A stretch of DNA of 64,000 bases, from the NCBI RefSeq assembly GCF_000685075.1, contig NZ_BAYD01000011.1:62001-126000 (forward strand), written 5' to 3'. Numbering within the stretch: position 1 is the stretch's first letter; every line of letters starts with the position of its first letter. The position numbers and the translations under genes are program-made. The DNA comes from Paraburkholderia oxyphila NBRC 105797. Lineage in GTDB: Bacteria; Pseudomonadota; Gammaproteobacteria; Burkholderiales; Burkholderiaceae. Below are positions 17,818 through 26,605 of the stretch, piece by piece. The notes under the pieces were generated by a model. That model was not told where the DNA came from. It searched no databases and saw only the letters and a list, made by a program, of their open reading frames with translations.

Positions 17818-18306
17818 TCAAACGTGGTAGACGTCGAGAACCTGCCGGATATAGTCGTTCTTCAGGACGATCTTCTTGTATGCAATCAACAAGTCGTCGC
17901 CAGACTTACGCAAGGTCACGAACATCGTGCCGAAGTATTGGTCGTTCACCCGGTAGCGGTGGCTGAGCGTGTGAAAGTTGTAGCGCACGTCCACTTCTTC
18001 CGCGCGCTCGGCCAGCACTTCCACGTTCGTGACGTTGTGGCTGGTGCGCGGCTCGGGCGTCGAAGCGCCGCTGCGCTCGGTCTTGATGCGAAAGACGCGA
18101 TCCTCGAGCCCACCCTTGTCCGGGTAGTACATCAGCGAGATCTGGCTTTCGTGGTCGTCGGTCAACTGGTCGTCGTCATCCCATGCCGGCATCCAGTAGG
18201 TGACGTCTTCCGCATAACAGGCCAGCCATTCGTCCCACTGGCGGTCATCGAGCAGACGCGCTTCACGGTAAAGCGCGGCACAAATTTTCTGGTAATCGAA
18301 GCTCAT
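17818..18306 (-). CDS. benB: Benzoate 1,2-dioxygenase small (beta) subunit
   Basis: Structural beta subunit of the (alpha-beta)3 ring-hydroxylating dioxygenase. 162 residues, the usual size. Typical motifs are [20 protein letters not shown] and [11 protein letters not shown] near the N-terminus and [20 protein letters not shown] in the middle. Its ATG overlaps the benA stop as ATGA, indicating translational coupling and 1:1 expression. Confidence 0.97.
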   Translation of the reverse strand: MSFDYQKICAALYREARLLDDRQWDEWLACYAEDVTYWMPAWDDDDQLTDDHESQISLMYYPDKGGLEDRVFRIKTERSGASTPEPRTSHNVTNVEVLAERAEEVDVRYNFHTLSHRYRVNDQYFGTMFVTLRKSGDDLLIAYKKIVLKNDYIRQVLDVYHV

Positions 18307-19661
18307 GCCAGCGCCCCTTCCTGTTCCTTTTTCAGCGCGTCACGCATCACGCGCACCCAGTATTCGTGCTGACACACGAACAAGCCTTCGTCTTCACTGC
18401 GCTCGCCCGAAATGAGCGGCTTCAGCCCCATCTTCTTCGCGTTCTCGTCCGCGCCTTCGACCCACAGCGGCGCACCGCGCGACAAGTCGTTCCAGAGCGC
18501 GGTCGTGCCGGCATAGCCGTTCTGGCAGGCGCGGAATTCTTCGAGGTCGTCGGCCGTGCCCATGCCGGAGACGTTGAAGAAGTCTTCATACTGGCGAATG
18601 CGCGTCGCGCGGTCGTCGGCGCTCTCGCCCTTCGGCGCGAAGCAGAAGATGGAGACTTCGGTCTTGTCCACGCTGATCGGCCGCACCACGCGAATCTGCG
18701 TGCTGAACTGGTCCATCAGGAACACATTCGGATACAGGCAGAGGTTGCGAGTCTGGTTCACGATGAAGTCCGCCTTCACCTCGCCCACGCGTGCCTGGAT
18801 TTCATCGCGCTGGCGATAGACCGGCCGCACTTCGGGGTTCATCGTCTGGGTCCACAGCAGGATATGGCCGTGTTCGAAACCATAGACGCCGGCCACCGAC
18901 TTGCTCCAGCTGTTCGCATCCACGGCCTGCGTACCGTCTTCCTTGCGGCGCCCCATCGTGGCGGCGTAGTTCCAGTGAACGGTGCTGACGTGGTAACCGT
19001 CGCAGCCGTTCTCCATCTGCATCTTCCAGTTGCCTTCGTAGACATACGAGGAATTGCCGCGCAGCACTTCGAGGCCTTCGGGCGCCTGGTCGACGATCTG
19101 GTCGATGATCACGCGGGCTTCGCCAAGGTAGTCCTCGAGCGGCACGACGTCCGCATTGAGACTGCCGAAGAGGAAGCCGCGATAGTTCTGGAAGCGGGCG
19201 ACTTTCTTCAGGTCGTGCGACCCCTCAGTATTGAATTGCACGGGGTATTCGGTGGTCTTCTCGTCCTTCACCTTCAGCAGCTTGCCGGTATTGGAGAAGG
19301 TCCAGCCGTGGAACGGACACGTGAAGCTGCCCTTGTTGCCATGCTTGCGCCGGCACAGCATCGCCCCCTTATGCGCACAGGCATTGATGACGGCGCGCAG
19401 CTCACCGGTCTTGTCACGCGTGATGACCACGGGCTGGCGGCCGATCCACGTCGTGTAGTAATCATTGTTGTTCGGAATCTGGCTTTCGTGCGCGAGATAT
19501 ACCCAGTTCTTTTCGAAGATATGCTTCATCTCCAGTTCGAACAAATCGGCGTTGGTGAAGATATCGCGACGGCAACGGAAGATACCGGCCTCTTTGTCGT
19601 CCTGCACCGCGGTGGCGAGCAGGTGATCCAGTTCGTTGGCTTTGTCGATAATGGCGGACAT
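18303..19661 (-). CDS. benA: Benzoate 1,2-dioxygenase large (alpha) subunit
   Basis: Catalytic subunit that dihydroxylates benzoate to the 1,2-cis-diol. 452 residues from ATG 19661, which has GAGAGGAAAC before it; a longer open frame to 19709 lacks support. The Rieske centre is Cys95-x-His97 (CAHKGAMLC) and Cys115-x2-His118 (CPFHGW). The mononuclear iron ligands His224 and His229 lie in [16 protein letters not shown], with the bridging Asp just before the first His. It is the first ben gene; a 138-base gap with a hairpin separates it from catA. Confidence 0.97.
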   Translation of the reverse strand: MSAIIDKANELDHLLATAVQDDKEAGIFRCRRDIFTNADLFELEMKHIFEKNWVYLAHESQIPNNNDYYTTWIGRQPVVITRDKTGELRAVINACAHKGAMLCRRKHGNKGSFTCPFHGWTFSNTGKLLKVKDEKTTEYPVQFNTEGSHDLKKVARFQNYRGFLFGSLNADVVPLEDYLGEARVIIDQIVDQAPEGLEVLRGNSSYVYEGNWKMQMENGCDGYHVSTVHWNYAATMGRRKEDGTQAVDANSWSKSVAGVYGFEHGHILLWTQTMNPEVRPVYRQRDEIQARVGEVKADFIVNQTRNLCLYPNVFLMDQFSTQIRVVRPISVDKTEVSIFCFAPKGESADDRATRIRQYEDFFNVSGMGTADDLEEFRACQNGYAGTTALWNDLSRGAPLWVEGADENAKKMGLKPLISGERSEDEGLFVCQHEYWVRVMRDALKKEQEGALA

Positions 19662-19742
19662 GTTTCCTCTCCGTAGACGCGAGCTGGCCCCTGCACAGAA
19701 TTCGCGCACCGGTATCGAATGATGCTTGGGGGATCCCGCTTT

Positions 19743-19768
19743 GGCGGCGGCGCTATCTGGCCGCCGCC
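19743..19768 (-). promoter_or_regulatory. GC-rich 9-bp hairpin between catA and benA
   Basis: GGCGGCGGC (19743-19751) pairs perfectly with GCCGCCGCC (19760-19768), loop of 8. In the minus-strand transcript it lies after the catA stop (19800) and before benA (19661). There is no U-run after it, so it may be a partial attenuator or an mRNA processing/stability element that tunes catA against ben expression (inference). Confidence 0.5.
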
Positions 19769-19799
19769 CTGGCGGGCGTTGAGGGCGCGTAGTGGCCTG

Positions 19800-20735
19800 T
19801 TACGCCTCGGCTGAAACGCGCGGGCGGTTGACGATCTGGTTGTCCTTGCCCTGCACCAGCGTGGTCAGCGCAAAGTTGAATTCGATGTCCTTGTACGTGT
19901 CGGCCTTCAGGCCCAACGCCGTACCACCGGTCTTTTCCGTGACAGCGGGAATCAGCTCCTCGCGGGTGGCGTAGGCGAAGTCGTCCCAGATCAGCGGATC
20001 GCCTTCGATGTTGAACTGCGTGGTGAGCTTGCGGTGGCTGTCGCTGGTGACGAAGAAGTGCACGTGTGCGGGGCGGTTGCCATGGCGGGCAATCGCATCC
20101 AGCAGTTGCTGCGTCGCGCCTTGGGGAGGACAGCCGTAGCCCACCGGCATCAGCGTGCGGAATTCGTACTTGCCGTCGGCGCCGGTCTTCACGGCGCCAC
20201 GCAGGTTGAAGTCGCTCTGCGCACCCGTGGGGTCGAAGTGCGAATAAAAGCCCTTCGAATTGGCATGCCAGCACTCCACCACGGCACCCGCGACCGGCTT
20301 GCCGTCCGGACCGGTCACCGTGCCGTGGATGACGAGCGGGCCCGCGTCGGCGTCGGCATTGATGTCGATCTTCGACACGCCGTCGCGCAGCGGCACGCCA
20401 GCCACATACAGTGGGCCTTCGATAGTGCGCGGCGTGCCGCCTTCGATGCCGACCGCCTTGTCCGCTGCGTCCATGCGAATGTCGAGGTACTTCTCCAGGC
20501 CCAGGCCCGCAGCAAGGAGCGCGGCTTCGCCGTCCTTGCCGAGCTTGTTCAGGTAGTTGATGCCGGCCCAGACTTCATCGGGCGTGACGTCGAGATCGTC
20601 GATGGCCTTGAACAGGTCGCCCAGCAGACGATTGAGAACCTGTTTGAAGCGGGGGTTGCCGCCCGCGCCGCCGAGATTGGTGGCTGCTTTCAGGAGTTCC
20701 TGGACTTCCTTGCTGTCGAATACCTTCGCGCTCAT
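19800..20735 (-). CDS. catA: Catechol 1,2-dioxygenase
   Basis: Intradiol ring cleavage of catechol to cis,cis-muconate using non-haem Fe(III). 311 residues from ATG 20735 (GGAGA upstream). The iron ligands align exactly to the numbering of the Acinetobacter enzyme: Tyr164 (KGFYSHFDP), Tyr200 (MPVGYGCPP), His224 and His226 (RPAHVHFFV). An N-terminal helical dimerisation domain precedes residue ~105. The gene is divergent from catR and heads the catA-benABCDE run, so it is likely induced by muconate (and perhaps benzoate) through the adjacent regulator. Confidence 0.97.
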   Translation of the reverse strand: MSAKVFDSKEVQELLKAATNLGGAGGNPRFKQVLNRLLGDLFKAIDDLDVTPDEVWAGINYLNKLGKDGEAALLAAGLGLEKYLDIRMDAADKAVGIEGGTPRTIEGPLYVAGVPLRDGVSKIDINADADAGPLVIHGTVTGPDGKPVAGAVVECWHANSKGFYSHFDPTGAQSDFNLRGAVKTGADGKYEFRTLMPVGYGCPPQGATQQLLDAIARHGNRPAHVHFFVTSDSHRKLTTQFNIEGDPLIWDDFAYATREELIPAVTEKTGGTALGLKADTYKDIEFNFALTTLVQGKDNQIVNRPRVSAEA

Positions 20736-20905
20736 GGCTACTGTCTCCACTTCGTTATCTGCGGGGAAAAATGTCTCGGGTTCCTCTCGCCGCCACAAAC
20801 CGGAGTTCTCATGCTCCGAAGGTATAATGAAATGCGGCGATTGCTGTGAGAGAAGCATAGTTGGGCAGCGACAGGCGCGTCCAACACTGATTTAGTATCA
20901 GGACC

Positions 20906-20920
20906 ATATCCAGCAGGTAT
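20906..20920. promoter_or_regulatory. BenM/CatM-type binding site (one mismatch) in the catR-catA divergent region
   Basis: ATAT-N7-GTAT at 20906-20920 differs by one base from the BenM/CatM consensus ATAC-N7-GTAT (T-N11-A form of LysR sites). It lies 5 bases before the preferred catR start at 20925 and 171 bases upstream of catA, as expected for autoregulation combined with activation of the divergent gene. Bases 20823-20828 (TATAAT) are a possible catR -10. Confidence 0.55.
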
Positions 20921-20924
20921 GAAC

Positions 20925-21842
20925 ATGGAGCTGAGACACCTGCGCTACTTCGTGGCCGTGGCCGAAGAGCGCAATTTCACGCGCGCCGCCCAGCGGCTGC
21001 ACATCGCGCAGCCGCCGCTTTCGCGGCAAATCCAGCAGCTCGAGGAGATGCTGGGCGTGCAACTCTTCGAGCGCGACTCGCGCCCGCTCAAGCTCACCGA
21101 CACCGGCCGCTTCTTCTATCAGCACGCGGTGCAACTGCTCGCGCAGACCACTGAGCTCGAGTCCATGACGCGGCGCGTGGGCAAGATCGAGCGCAGTCTT
21201 TCGGTGGGTTTCGTCGCCTCGACGCTTTACGGCATGCTGCCGAAAATCATCCGGCGTTATCGTCAGGAGAATGCTGCCGTCGAACTGAGCCTCGTCGAAA
21301 TGACGACGATGGAGCAGATCAAGGCCCTCAAGGAGGGCCGCATCGACGTGGGATTCGGCCGCATTCGTCTGGAGGATCCGAGCATCCGCCGCGTGGTGCT
21401 GCGCGAGGAGCGCCTGATCGTTGCGCTGCCGCTCGGACACCCGCTCATCGATGCCAAGGAGCTGCTCTCGCTGCGCGAGCTCGTCAACGAGACCCTCATC
21501 ATTTACCCGAAGCACCCGCGCCCCAGTTACGCCGACCAGGTGCTTGCGGCCTTTCACGACCGCGCGCTCGAGCCGCAGCGCATTTATGAGGCACGCGAGC
21601 TGCAGATCGCGCTCGGCCTCGTGGCGGCGGGCGAAGGCATATCGATCGTGCCGAGCAGCGTCTATGGCCTCAAGCGCGACGACGTCGCCTACAAGGATCT
21701 CGACGACGCGAAGCTCGTCTCGCCCATCATCATGAGCATGCGCATGCTCGACGAATCCGAGGACGTGCGCCGCATGCTCGAACTCATCTACGTGCTCTAC
21801 GAGGAAGGCAAGATGGAGCACCTTGCGCCGCCCGAGCGCTGA
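20925..21842 (+). CDS. catR: LysR-family regulator of catechol/benzoate genes (CatR/BenM-like)
   Basis: A 305-residue LysR-type activator. The N-terminal winged HTH starts MELRHLRYFVAVAEERNFTR and continues AAQRLHIAQPPLSRQIQQLE, very close to BenM/CatM. The effector domain keeps RIDVGFGRI and ELQIALGLVAAGEGISIVP. The ATG at 20925 matches the family start; the ATG two codons upstream overlaps the operator half-site. Known relatives respond to cis,cis-muconate and, for BenM, benzoate. It sits between the divergent catA-ben unit and the downstream catBC genes, both of which have recognisable sites. Confidence 0.94.
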   Translation: MELRHLRYFVAVAEERNFTRAAQRLHIAQPPLSRQIQQLEEMLGVQLFERDSRPLKLTDTGRFFYQHAVQLLAQTTELESMTRRVGKIERSLSVGFVASTLYGMLPKIIRRYRQENAAVELSLVEMTTMEQIKALKEGRIDVGFGRIRLEDPSIRRVVLREERLIVALPLGHPLIDAKELLSLRELVNETLIIYPKHPRPSYADQVLAAFHDRALEPQRIYEARELQIALGLVAAGEGISIVPSSVYGLKRDDVAYKDLDDAKLVSPIIMSMRMLDESEDVRRMLELIYVLYEEGKMEHLAPPER

Positions 21843-21871
21843 GCCAGCACCGACCCGCACCCGCCAGCACC

Positions 21872-21886
21872 ATACCCGGCGAGTAT
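21872..21886. promoter_or_regulatory. Perfect BenM/CatM-type site upstream of catB
   Basis: ATACccggcgaGTAT matches ATAC-N7-GTAT exactly and lies 84 bases upstream of the catB ATG (21970), 30 bases after the catR stop. Position fits an activator site for a catBC promoter separate from catR readthrough. Confidence 0.75.
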
Positions 21887-21969
21887 CGATTTAGACATTT
21901 TCGGTGTTGGACACGCCGATCGAACGGCCTGCATACTCGGCTCAAATCACTCGACCCAATCTGCCAGGT

Positions 21970-23115
21970 ATGAACGCAACCGTAAGCTCCGTTGAAGCGA
22001 TCCTCGTGGATCTGCCGACCATTCGCGCCCACCAGCTCGCGATGGCCACCATGCAGCAGCAGACGCTCGTCATCGTCAGATTGCGCTGCAGCGACGGCAT
22101 CGAAGGCATCGGCGAGGCCACCACCATCGGTGGCCTGTCGTATGGCGACGAAAGCCCCGAAGGCATCAAGCTCACCATCGACACCTACCTCGCGCCCGCG
22201 CTCAAGGGTGTGGACGCAACCAATGTGCACGCGGCCATGGCCCGGCTCGACAAGGTCGCGCGCGGCAACCGCTTCGCGAAGTGCGCGCTGGAAACGGCGC
22301 TGCTCGACGCGCAGGGCAAGCGCCTTGGCGTCTCGCTCTCCACGCTGCTCGGCGGCGCGGTGCGCACCGCCTTGCCCACGCTGTGGACGCTCGCGAGCGG
22401 CGACACGCAGCGCGATATCGAGGAAGCCGAGCGCTGGCTCGCCGAGCGCCGCCACGATACCTTCAAGCTCAAGATCGGCCGGCGCAGCGTGCGCGAAGAC
22501 GTGGCGCACGTGTCGGCCATCAAGCGCGCGCTGGGCGACCGTGCCCGCGTGACCGTGGACGTCAATCAGGCCTGGAACGAAGCCGAGGCCGCAACCGGCA
22601 TCGCCATGCTCGAAGCGGCCGGCATCGACCTGATCGAGCAACCGGTGCCACGCGAGCAGCGCGCGGCGCTCGCGCGGCTTGCTGCACGTTTCGTCGTGCC
22701 GATCATGGCCGACGAAACGCTGATGGGGCCCGAGGACGCCATCGACCTCGTGCGCGGCGCGTGCGCGGACGTGTTCGCGCTGAAGATCATGAAGTCGGGC
22801 GGCCTCTATGGCACGCTGCGCACCGCCGCCGTGGGCGACGCGGGCGGCATGGCGCTCTATGGCGGAACCATGCTCGAAGGCAGCGTGGGCACGCTCGCGG
22901 CAGCGCATTGCTTCGCGACGCTGCCGAGGCTTGCGTGGGGCACGGAGCTGTTCGGGCCGCTGCTCGTGAAGGACGATATTGTGGTCGACCGGCCCGCGTA
23001 TCGCGACTTCTGCCTGCATCTGCCGGATGGCCCCGGGCTTGGCGTCGCGCTCGACGAAGACAAGCTCGCGCATTATCGTCGCGACAAGCCGCGTGCGAGC
23101 GTCGCGGCTTCCTGA
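21970..23115 (+). CDS. catB: Muconate cycloisomerase
   Basis: Converts cis,cis-muconate to (+)-muconolactone; enolase superfamily, Mn-dependent, cytoplasmic. 381 residues from ATG 21970 (the open frame extends 22 codons upstream without support). Catalytic residues align with the Pseudomonas enzyme shifted by one: Lys166-x-Lys168 (KLKIG), Asp197 (TVDVNQAW), Glu223 (LIEQPVP), Asp248 (IMADE) and Lys272 (FALKIMKSGG). catC follows 27 bases downstream. Confidence 0.97.
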   Translation: MNATVSSVEAILVDLPTIRAHQLAMATMQQQTLVIVRLRCSDGIEGIGEATTIGGLSYGDESPEGIKLTIDTYLAPALKGVDATNVHAAMARLDKVARGNRFAKCALETALLDAQGKRLGVSLSTLLGGAVRTALPTLWTLASGDTQRDIEEAERWLAERRHDTFKLKIGRRSVREDVAHVSAIKRALGDRARVTVDVNQAWNEAEAATGIAMLEAAGIDLIEQPVPREQRAALARLAARFVVPIMADETLMGPEDAIDLVRGACADVFALKIMKSGGLYGTLRTAAVGDAGGMALYGGTMLEGSVGTLAAAHCFATLPRLAWGTELFGPLLVKDDIVVDRPAYRDFCLHLPDGPGLGVALDEDKLAHYRRDKPRASVAAS

Positions 23116-23142
23116 TTACTTTAATTGACTGAGGATCGAACG

Positions 23143-23421
23143 ATGCTGTTTCTGGTACGTATGGATGTGCACATCCCCACCGACATGCCCGCCGCCCAAG
23201 CCGAAGAGATCAAGGCGCGCGAAAAGGCCTACTCGCAGGATCTGCAGCGACAAGGCAAATGGCAGGCGCTCTATCGCGTGGTGGGCGAATACGCGAACTA
23301 CAGCGTCTTCGACGTGGAGTCGAACGACGAGCTGCACACGCTGCTTTCCGGACTGCCGCTCTTCCCGTACATGAAGATGCACGTCACGCCGCTCGCGAAG
23401 CATCCCTCTTCTATCCGCTGA
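23143..23421 (+). CDS. catC: Muconolactone delta-isomerase
   Basis: Isomerises muconolactone to 3-oxoadipate enol-lactone. 92 residues, the normal size for this small ferredoxin-like-fold enzyme that assembles as a decamer. Start MLFLVRMDVHIPTDMP and the segments WQALYRVVGEYANYSVFDV and GLPLFPYMKMHVTPLAKHPS are characteristic. GAGGA lies at good spacing before ATG 23143. No catD or pca genes follow; the next gene is convergent hipA, so the last steps must be encoded elsewhere. Confidence 0.97.
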   Translation: MLFLVRMDVHIPTDMPAAQAEEIKAREKAYSQDLQRQGKWQALYRVVGEYANYSVFDVESNDELHTLLSGLPLFPYMKMHVTPLAKHPSSIR

Positions 23422-23469
23422 TTTCCCCGTTCGCTGCGCGCCTGCAGCTTCACGAGCGCGGCGGCGAAG

Positions 23470-24795
23470 CTACGAAGCGAGCCGCTGCGCGGAGAAGCGC
23501 AGCCCGTCGAACAGCTTGGCGGCCACGCGCTCCGGAAACCCCTCCGGCAACGTGGCCGCCACTTCGTCGATGACTGACGGGGTACGCGCGACCAGACGCT
23601 CGACGACAGGCGCGGCATCGGCGCCGTAGTGGCACAGCTGCGCGGTGGTGTCGAAATGCGCACGCTTGACGTCGCGCATGCGATAGTGCCGCCCCTTGCC
23701 CCACATCGCCATCGCCAGCGTGGCCTTGTGCCACGACCATTGATTGCCGCCGTCGCCCTCCACGGGCCAGATCGACATGACGTCGTAGAGCGGCGCGAGC
23801 TGAAAGCGGCCGCCCGGCAAGAGGCGCAGGCTGAAATTCTTCGCATGGCCGTCGGGCGCGGCCATCATCCAGAATACGATTTGCGCGGTGAGAAACGTTT
23901 CGATGTCCTCGCGCGCGGCCTGCGATTGGCGCAAAAGGTCAGCGATCTCGCGCACGCCAGGGCCACCCTGGGATTCGTACTTGAAGTGCGGCGGAACGCC
24001 GAGCGCCTGGCAAAAATCCTCCTGTGGCAAACGCAGCAGCGCACCACTGCGCGAGACGGCGCGGTCGAATCGCTCGACGGCCAGCACTTTCTGCGCGCCG
24101 AATGTGGCGATGCGCGCCGATGAAACCGGCAGCCCATAGGCCTTGAGCAACGCGAGGCAAAGCCACTCGTTCTCCACCGAGGTCAGAAAGTCCACTTTGC
24201 GATGGCCGATCAGGCCAAGCGGCAGCTTGAGGATATGCGTGGTGGGCGTGGCGCCGTGCGGCAGATGCCAGCGGCCCTCGTGATGGAGCAGCGCGGTCTT
24301 TTCCTGCGCGCCCGCGAGCGAGATGCGCAACTCTTCGTCGGGGTCGCCCGTGCCGCCCGGCAGCGCGCCCGAGGTTTCGAGCAGGAGCCGCTCGATGGCG
24401 GCATCGTCGAGTGGCGTGCCCTCGATGCGTTCGATGCGCTCTGGCGTCTCGTCCTCGCCCAGCAGTTGCACCGCGCCGACACAATCGCGTCCGATCGCCT
24501 TGAGCAGATCGAACGCGCCGAGTGAGTCGGTGCCAAAGCGCGCCGCAATGCGCCGGCGAATGTGCGTGCTGTCGGGCAGCAGATTGTCGAAATAGTTATA
24601 GACGCGCGCGCCGCGCAGCGGCCGCTCGCCCACGCCGAACGGCAGCGAGAGCGAAAGCGGCCGCCCCGCTGCCGAAGCCTTCCACTCCGGGTCGTAGCGC
24701 AGTTCGGTCTCGCCCGTTGGAGGCAGCGTCCAGGTGCCGACGCGCTCACCGTTGGCCCAGATCGAGAGCGTGCGCGAGTGCGATTTGCGCCCCAT
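23470..24795 (-). CDS. hipA: HipA-type serine/threonine kinase toxin
   Basis: Toxin of a type II toxin-antitoxin module; E. coli HipA phosphorylates glutamyl-tRNA synthetase GltX and causes persistence. 441 residues, standard length. Visible motifs: the Gly-rich/autophosphorylation loop SLAGAQEKTALL with Ser159, the ATP-binding Lys190 in HILKLP, catalytic DGHAKNFSL with Asp315 and Asn320, and the metal-binding Asp338 in PLYDVMS. All catalytic residues are present, so it should be active. It follows hipB by 3 bases. Confidence 0.95.
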   Translation of the reverse strand: MGRKSHSRTLSIWANGERVGTWTLPPTGETELRYDPEWKASAAGRPLSLSLPFGVGERPLRGARVYNYFDNLLPDSTHIRRRIAARFGTDSLGAFDLLKAIGRDCVGAVQLLGEDETPERIERIEGTPLDDAAIERLLLETSGALPGGTGDPDEELRISLAGAQEKTALLHHEGRWHLPHGATPTTHILKLPLGLIGHRKVDFLTSVENEWLCLALLKAYGLPVSSARIATFGAQKVLAVERFDRAVSRSGALLRLPQEDFCQALGVPPHFKYESQGGPGVREIADLLRQSQAAREDIETFLTAQIVFWMMAAPDGHAKNFSLRLLPGGRFQLAPLYDVMSIWPVEGDGGNQWSWHKATLAMAMWGKGRHYRMRDVKRAHFDTTAQLCHYGADAAPVVERLVARTPSVIDEVAATLPEGFPERVAAKLFDGLRFSAQRLAS

Positions 24796-24798
24796 CGC

Positions 24799-25062
24799 CT
24801 ACCACTCCGGCTGGTCTTCGCGCGCCTCGTAGAGCTCGCCCCGGTCGCGCGACTGCACGCACAGTTCGAGGTCGTAGAGCGCGAACAGGGCGAGCATCTG
24901 GTTGAGCGAGATGCTCGCCGTTCCGGTGGTTTCTAGCGCAGAGAGGCGCGGCTGCCCAATGCCGAGCGATGCGGCCGCCTGAGCCTGGGTCATGCCGCAC
25001 GACTTTCTGGCCGACTGCAGGATCTCGGCGAGCCCCGTCGGCGTATGGACGATGATCTTCAT
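24799..25062 (-). CDS. hipB: HipB-type XRE antitoxin / repressor
   Basis: An 87-residue HTH protein that neutralises HipA and represses the operon. The XRE domain runs from about residue 10 to 65 (MTQAQAAASLGIGQPRLSALE). The C-terminal tail ends in ...QPEW; E. coli HipB also ends in Trp, part of the flexible tail involved in degradation and stability control. ATG 25062 is preceded by AGGAA. The promoter with several repeated half-sites lies directly upstream. Confidence 0.93.
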   Translation of the reverse strand: MKIIVHTPTGLAEILQSARKSCGMTQAQAAASLGIGQPRLSALETTGTASISLNQMLALFALYDLELCVQSRDRGELYEAREDQPEW

Positions 25063-25150
25063 GTGATATTCCTGTGAAGCATAAACCGATTATATGCCTG
25101 TGGACGATATCTTGACAATATCACTTGCAAGCATAAACCGGGAATATCAC
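25063..25150. promoter_or_regulatory. hipBA operator array
   Basis: The region holds AAGCATAAACCG twice as a direct repeat (25077-25088 and 25129-25140), GTGATATTCC (25063-25072) as exact reverse complement of GGAATATCAC (25141-25150), a further AATATCAC at 25117-25124, and the dyad GCATA-N9-TATGC around 25079-25097. Such spaced half-sites are what HipB-type repressors use to bind and bend their promoter. The repeats overlap the -10/-35 of the promoter below. Confidence 0.7.
25089..25118 (-). promoter_or_regulatory. hipB: Sigma-70 promoter of hipBA
   Basis: On the minus strand TTGTCA (25118-25113) and TATAAT (25094-25089) are separated by 18 bases; the -10 is 27 bases upstream of the hipB ATG at 25062. 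One mismatch in the -35, a perfect -10. The elements are embedded in the repeat array, consistent with autorepression. Confidence 0.75.
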
Positions 25151-25228
25151 CATAGCCGATATTGCGGAAACCTCCTCCAATCCGCACGTCAGGGGCATTG
25201 AACACCGCTACGCCGGGCGTAGCGACGC

Positions 25229-26605
25229 TCACGCGGGCGTGGCCACCTCATGCCGGAACGTCGCGCCTGCGTGACGTTCCGGCAGCGTGTCGCCCGCGCC
25301 AAACAGCTTGTGGCGCAGTGTGCCCGCCTCGTACGCGGTCTTGTAGAGGCCGCGATTCTGCAACTCGGGGACGATCAGATCGACGAAATCCTCGTAGCTT
25401 TCCGGCACCACCGTGCGGCTCAGGTTGAAGCCGTCCACGCCGGCCTCTTCGACCCAAGCCTGCAGTTCGTCCGCGACCTGCGCCGCACTGCCGACGATCG
25501 CCGGATATCGGCCGCCCAGCTCGAACATCTCCAGCAGCGCGCGGCGCGTCCAGCCCTGCTGCTTCGCCGTGCGCGAGGCCGATTCGATCGCATTGCCCCC
25601 GGCGTAGTCAACCGGTGCGTCGAGATCGTATTGCGCGTAGTCGATGCCCGTGCTCGCCGCGAAATGCGCAAGCCCCGCCTCGCGGCTCGCATAGTGGCGA
25701 TAGTCGGCATACTTCTCGCGCGCCTCCCGCTCGGTCGCACCCGGCACCACCGCAGCGCCGACAAACACCTTCACGTCATCGGGCCGCCTTCCGGCGCGCA
25801 CCATGTGCTCGCGCAGCGCGCGCACGGTCTCGCGTCCCACCGCGCGATTGGGCGGCGAGATGAACACGCATTCGGCGTGGCGCGCGGCGAAGCGCTGCCC
25901 GCGCCCCGAGCTGCCCGCCTGAAACAGCACCGGTGTGCGCTGCGGCGAAGGCTCGGCAAGATGGTAGCCATCGACGTTGTAATAACGCCCCGCGTGCCGC
26001 ACGCGATGGACCTTCGCGGGATCCGCGTACACGCGCGCCGCCTTGTCGCGCAGCACCGCGTCCGCTTCCCAGCTGCCTTCCCAGAGCTTGTAGAGCACCT
26101 CCAGATATTCGTCGGCCCGCTCGTAGCGCTCGTCGTGCGGCAGTTGCTCCGGCACGCCCATCGCACGCGCCGCGCTGTCCAGATAACCGGTCACGATGTT
26201 CCAGCCAATGCGCCCCTGGGTAAGGTGATCGAGCGTGGAAAAGCGCCGCGCGAGCAGATATGGCGCCTCATACGAGAGATTCACCGTCACGCCGAAGCCC
26301 AGATGCTGCGTAACGGCCGCCATCGCGGGCACCAGCAGCGTAGGGTCGTTCACCGGCAACTGGATCGACTCGCGCAGCGTCACGTCGACATTGCGTTGAT
26401 ACACGTCGTAAACGCCCACGATATCCGCGAGAAAAAGCCCATCGAAGAAACCGCGCTCGAGCGTGCGAGCGAGATCGGTCCAATACGCCAGTTGCCGGTA
26501 ATCGGTCGAGCGGTCGCGCGGATGCGTCCATAGCCCATGATTGATATGCCCCACGCAGTTCATGTTGAACGCGTTGAGCAGAATCTTCTTGTCCGGTTTG
26601 GTCAT
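25229..26605 (-). CDS. FMN-dependent monooxygenase of the NtaA/SnaA/DszA family
   Basis: A 458-residue class C flavin monooxygenase (luciferase-like fold) that uses FMNH2 from a separate reductase. The typical N-terminus KKILLNAFNMNCVGHINHGLW, then RFSTLDHLTQGRIGWNIVTG, VLFQAGSSGRGQRFAARHAE and the C-terminal VDGFNLSRTVVPESYEDFVD identify the family. Relatives attack nitrilotriacetate, dibenzothiophene sulfone or other sulfur/nitrogen organics. ATG 26605 overlaps the stop of the upstream SfnB-type gene (TGATG); a GTG one codon earlier is possible. The cluster context points to organosulfur use (inference). Confidence 0.92.
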   Translation of the reverse strand: MTKPDKKILLNAFNMNCVGHINHGLWTHPRDRSTDYRQLAYWTDLARTLERGFFDGLFLADIVGVYDVYQRNVDVTLRESIQLPVNDPTLLVPAMAAVTQHLGFGVTVNLSYEAPYLLARRFSTLDHLTQGRIGWNIVTGYLDSAARAMGVPEQLPHDERYERADEYLEVLYKLWEGSWEADAVLRDKAARVYADPAKVHRVRHAGRYYNVDGYHLAEPSPQRTPVLFQAGSSGRGQRFAARHAECVFISPPNRAVGRETVRALREHMVRAGRRPDDVKVFVGAAVVPGATEREAREKYADYRHYASREAGLAHFAASTGIDYAQYDLDAPVDYAGGNAIESASRTAKQQGWTRRALLEMFELGGRYPAIVGSAAQVADELQAWVEEAGVDGFNLSRTVVPESYEDFVDLIVPELQNRGLYKTAYEAGTLRHKLFGAGDTLPERHAGATFRHEVATPA

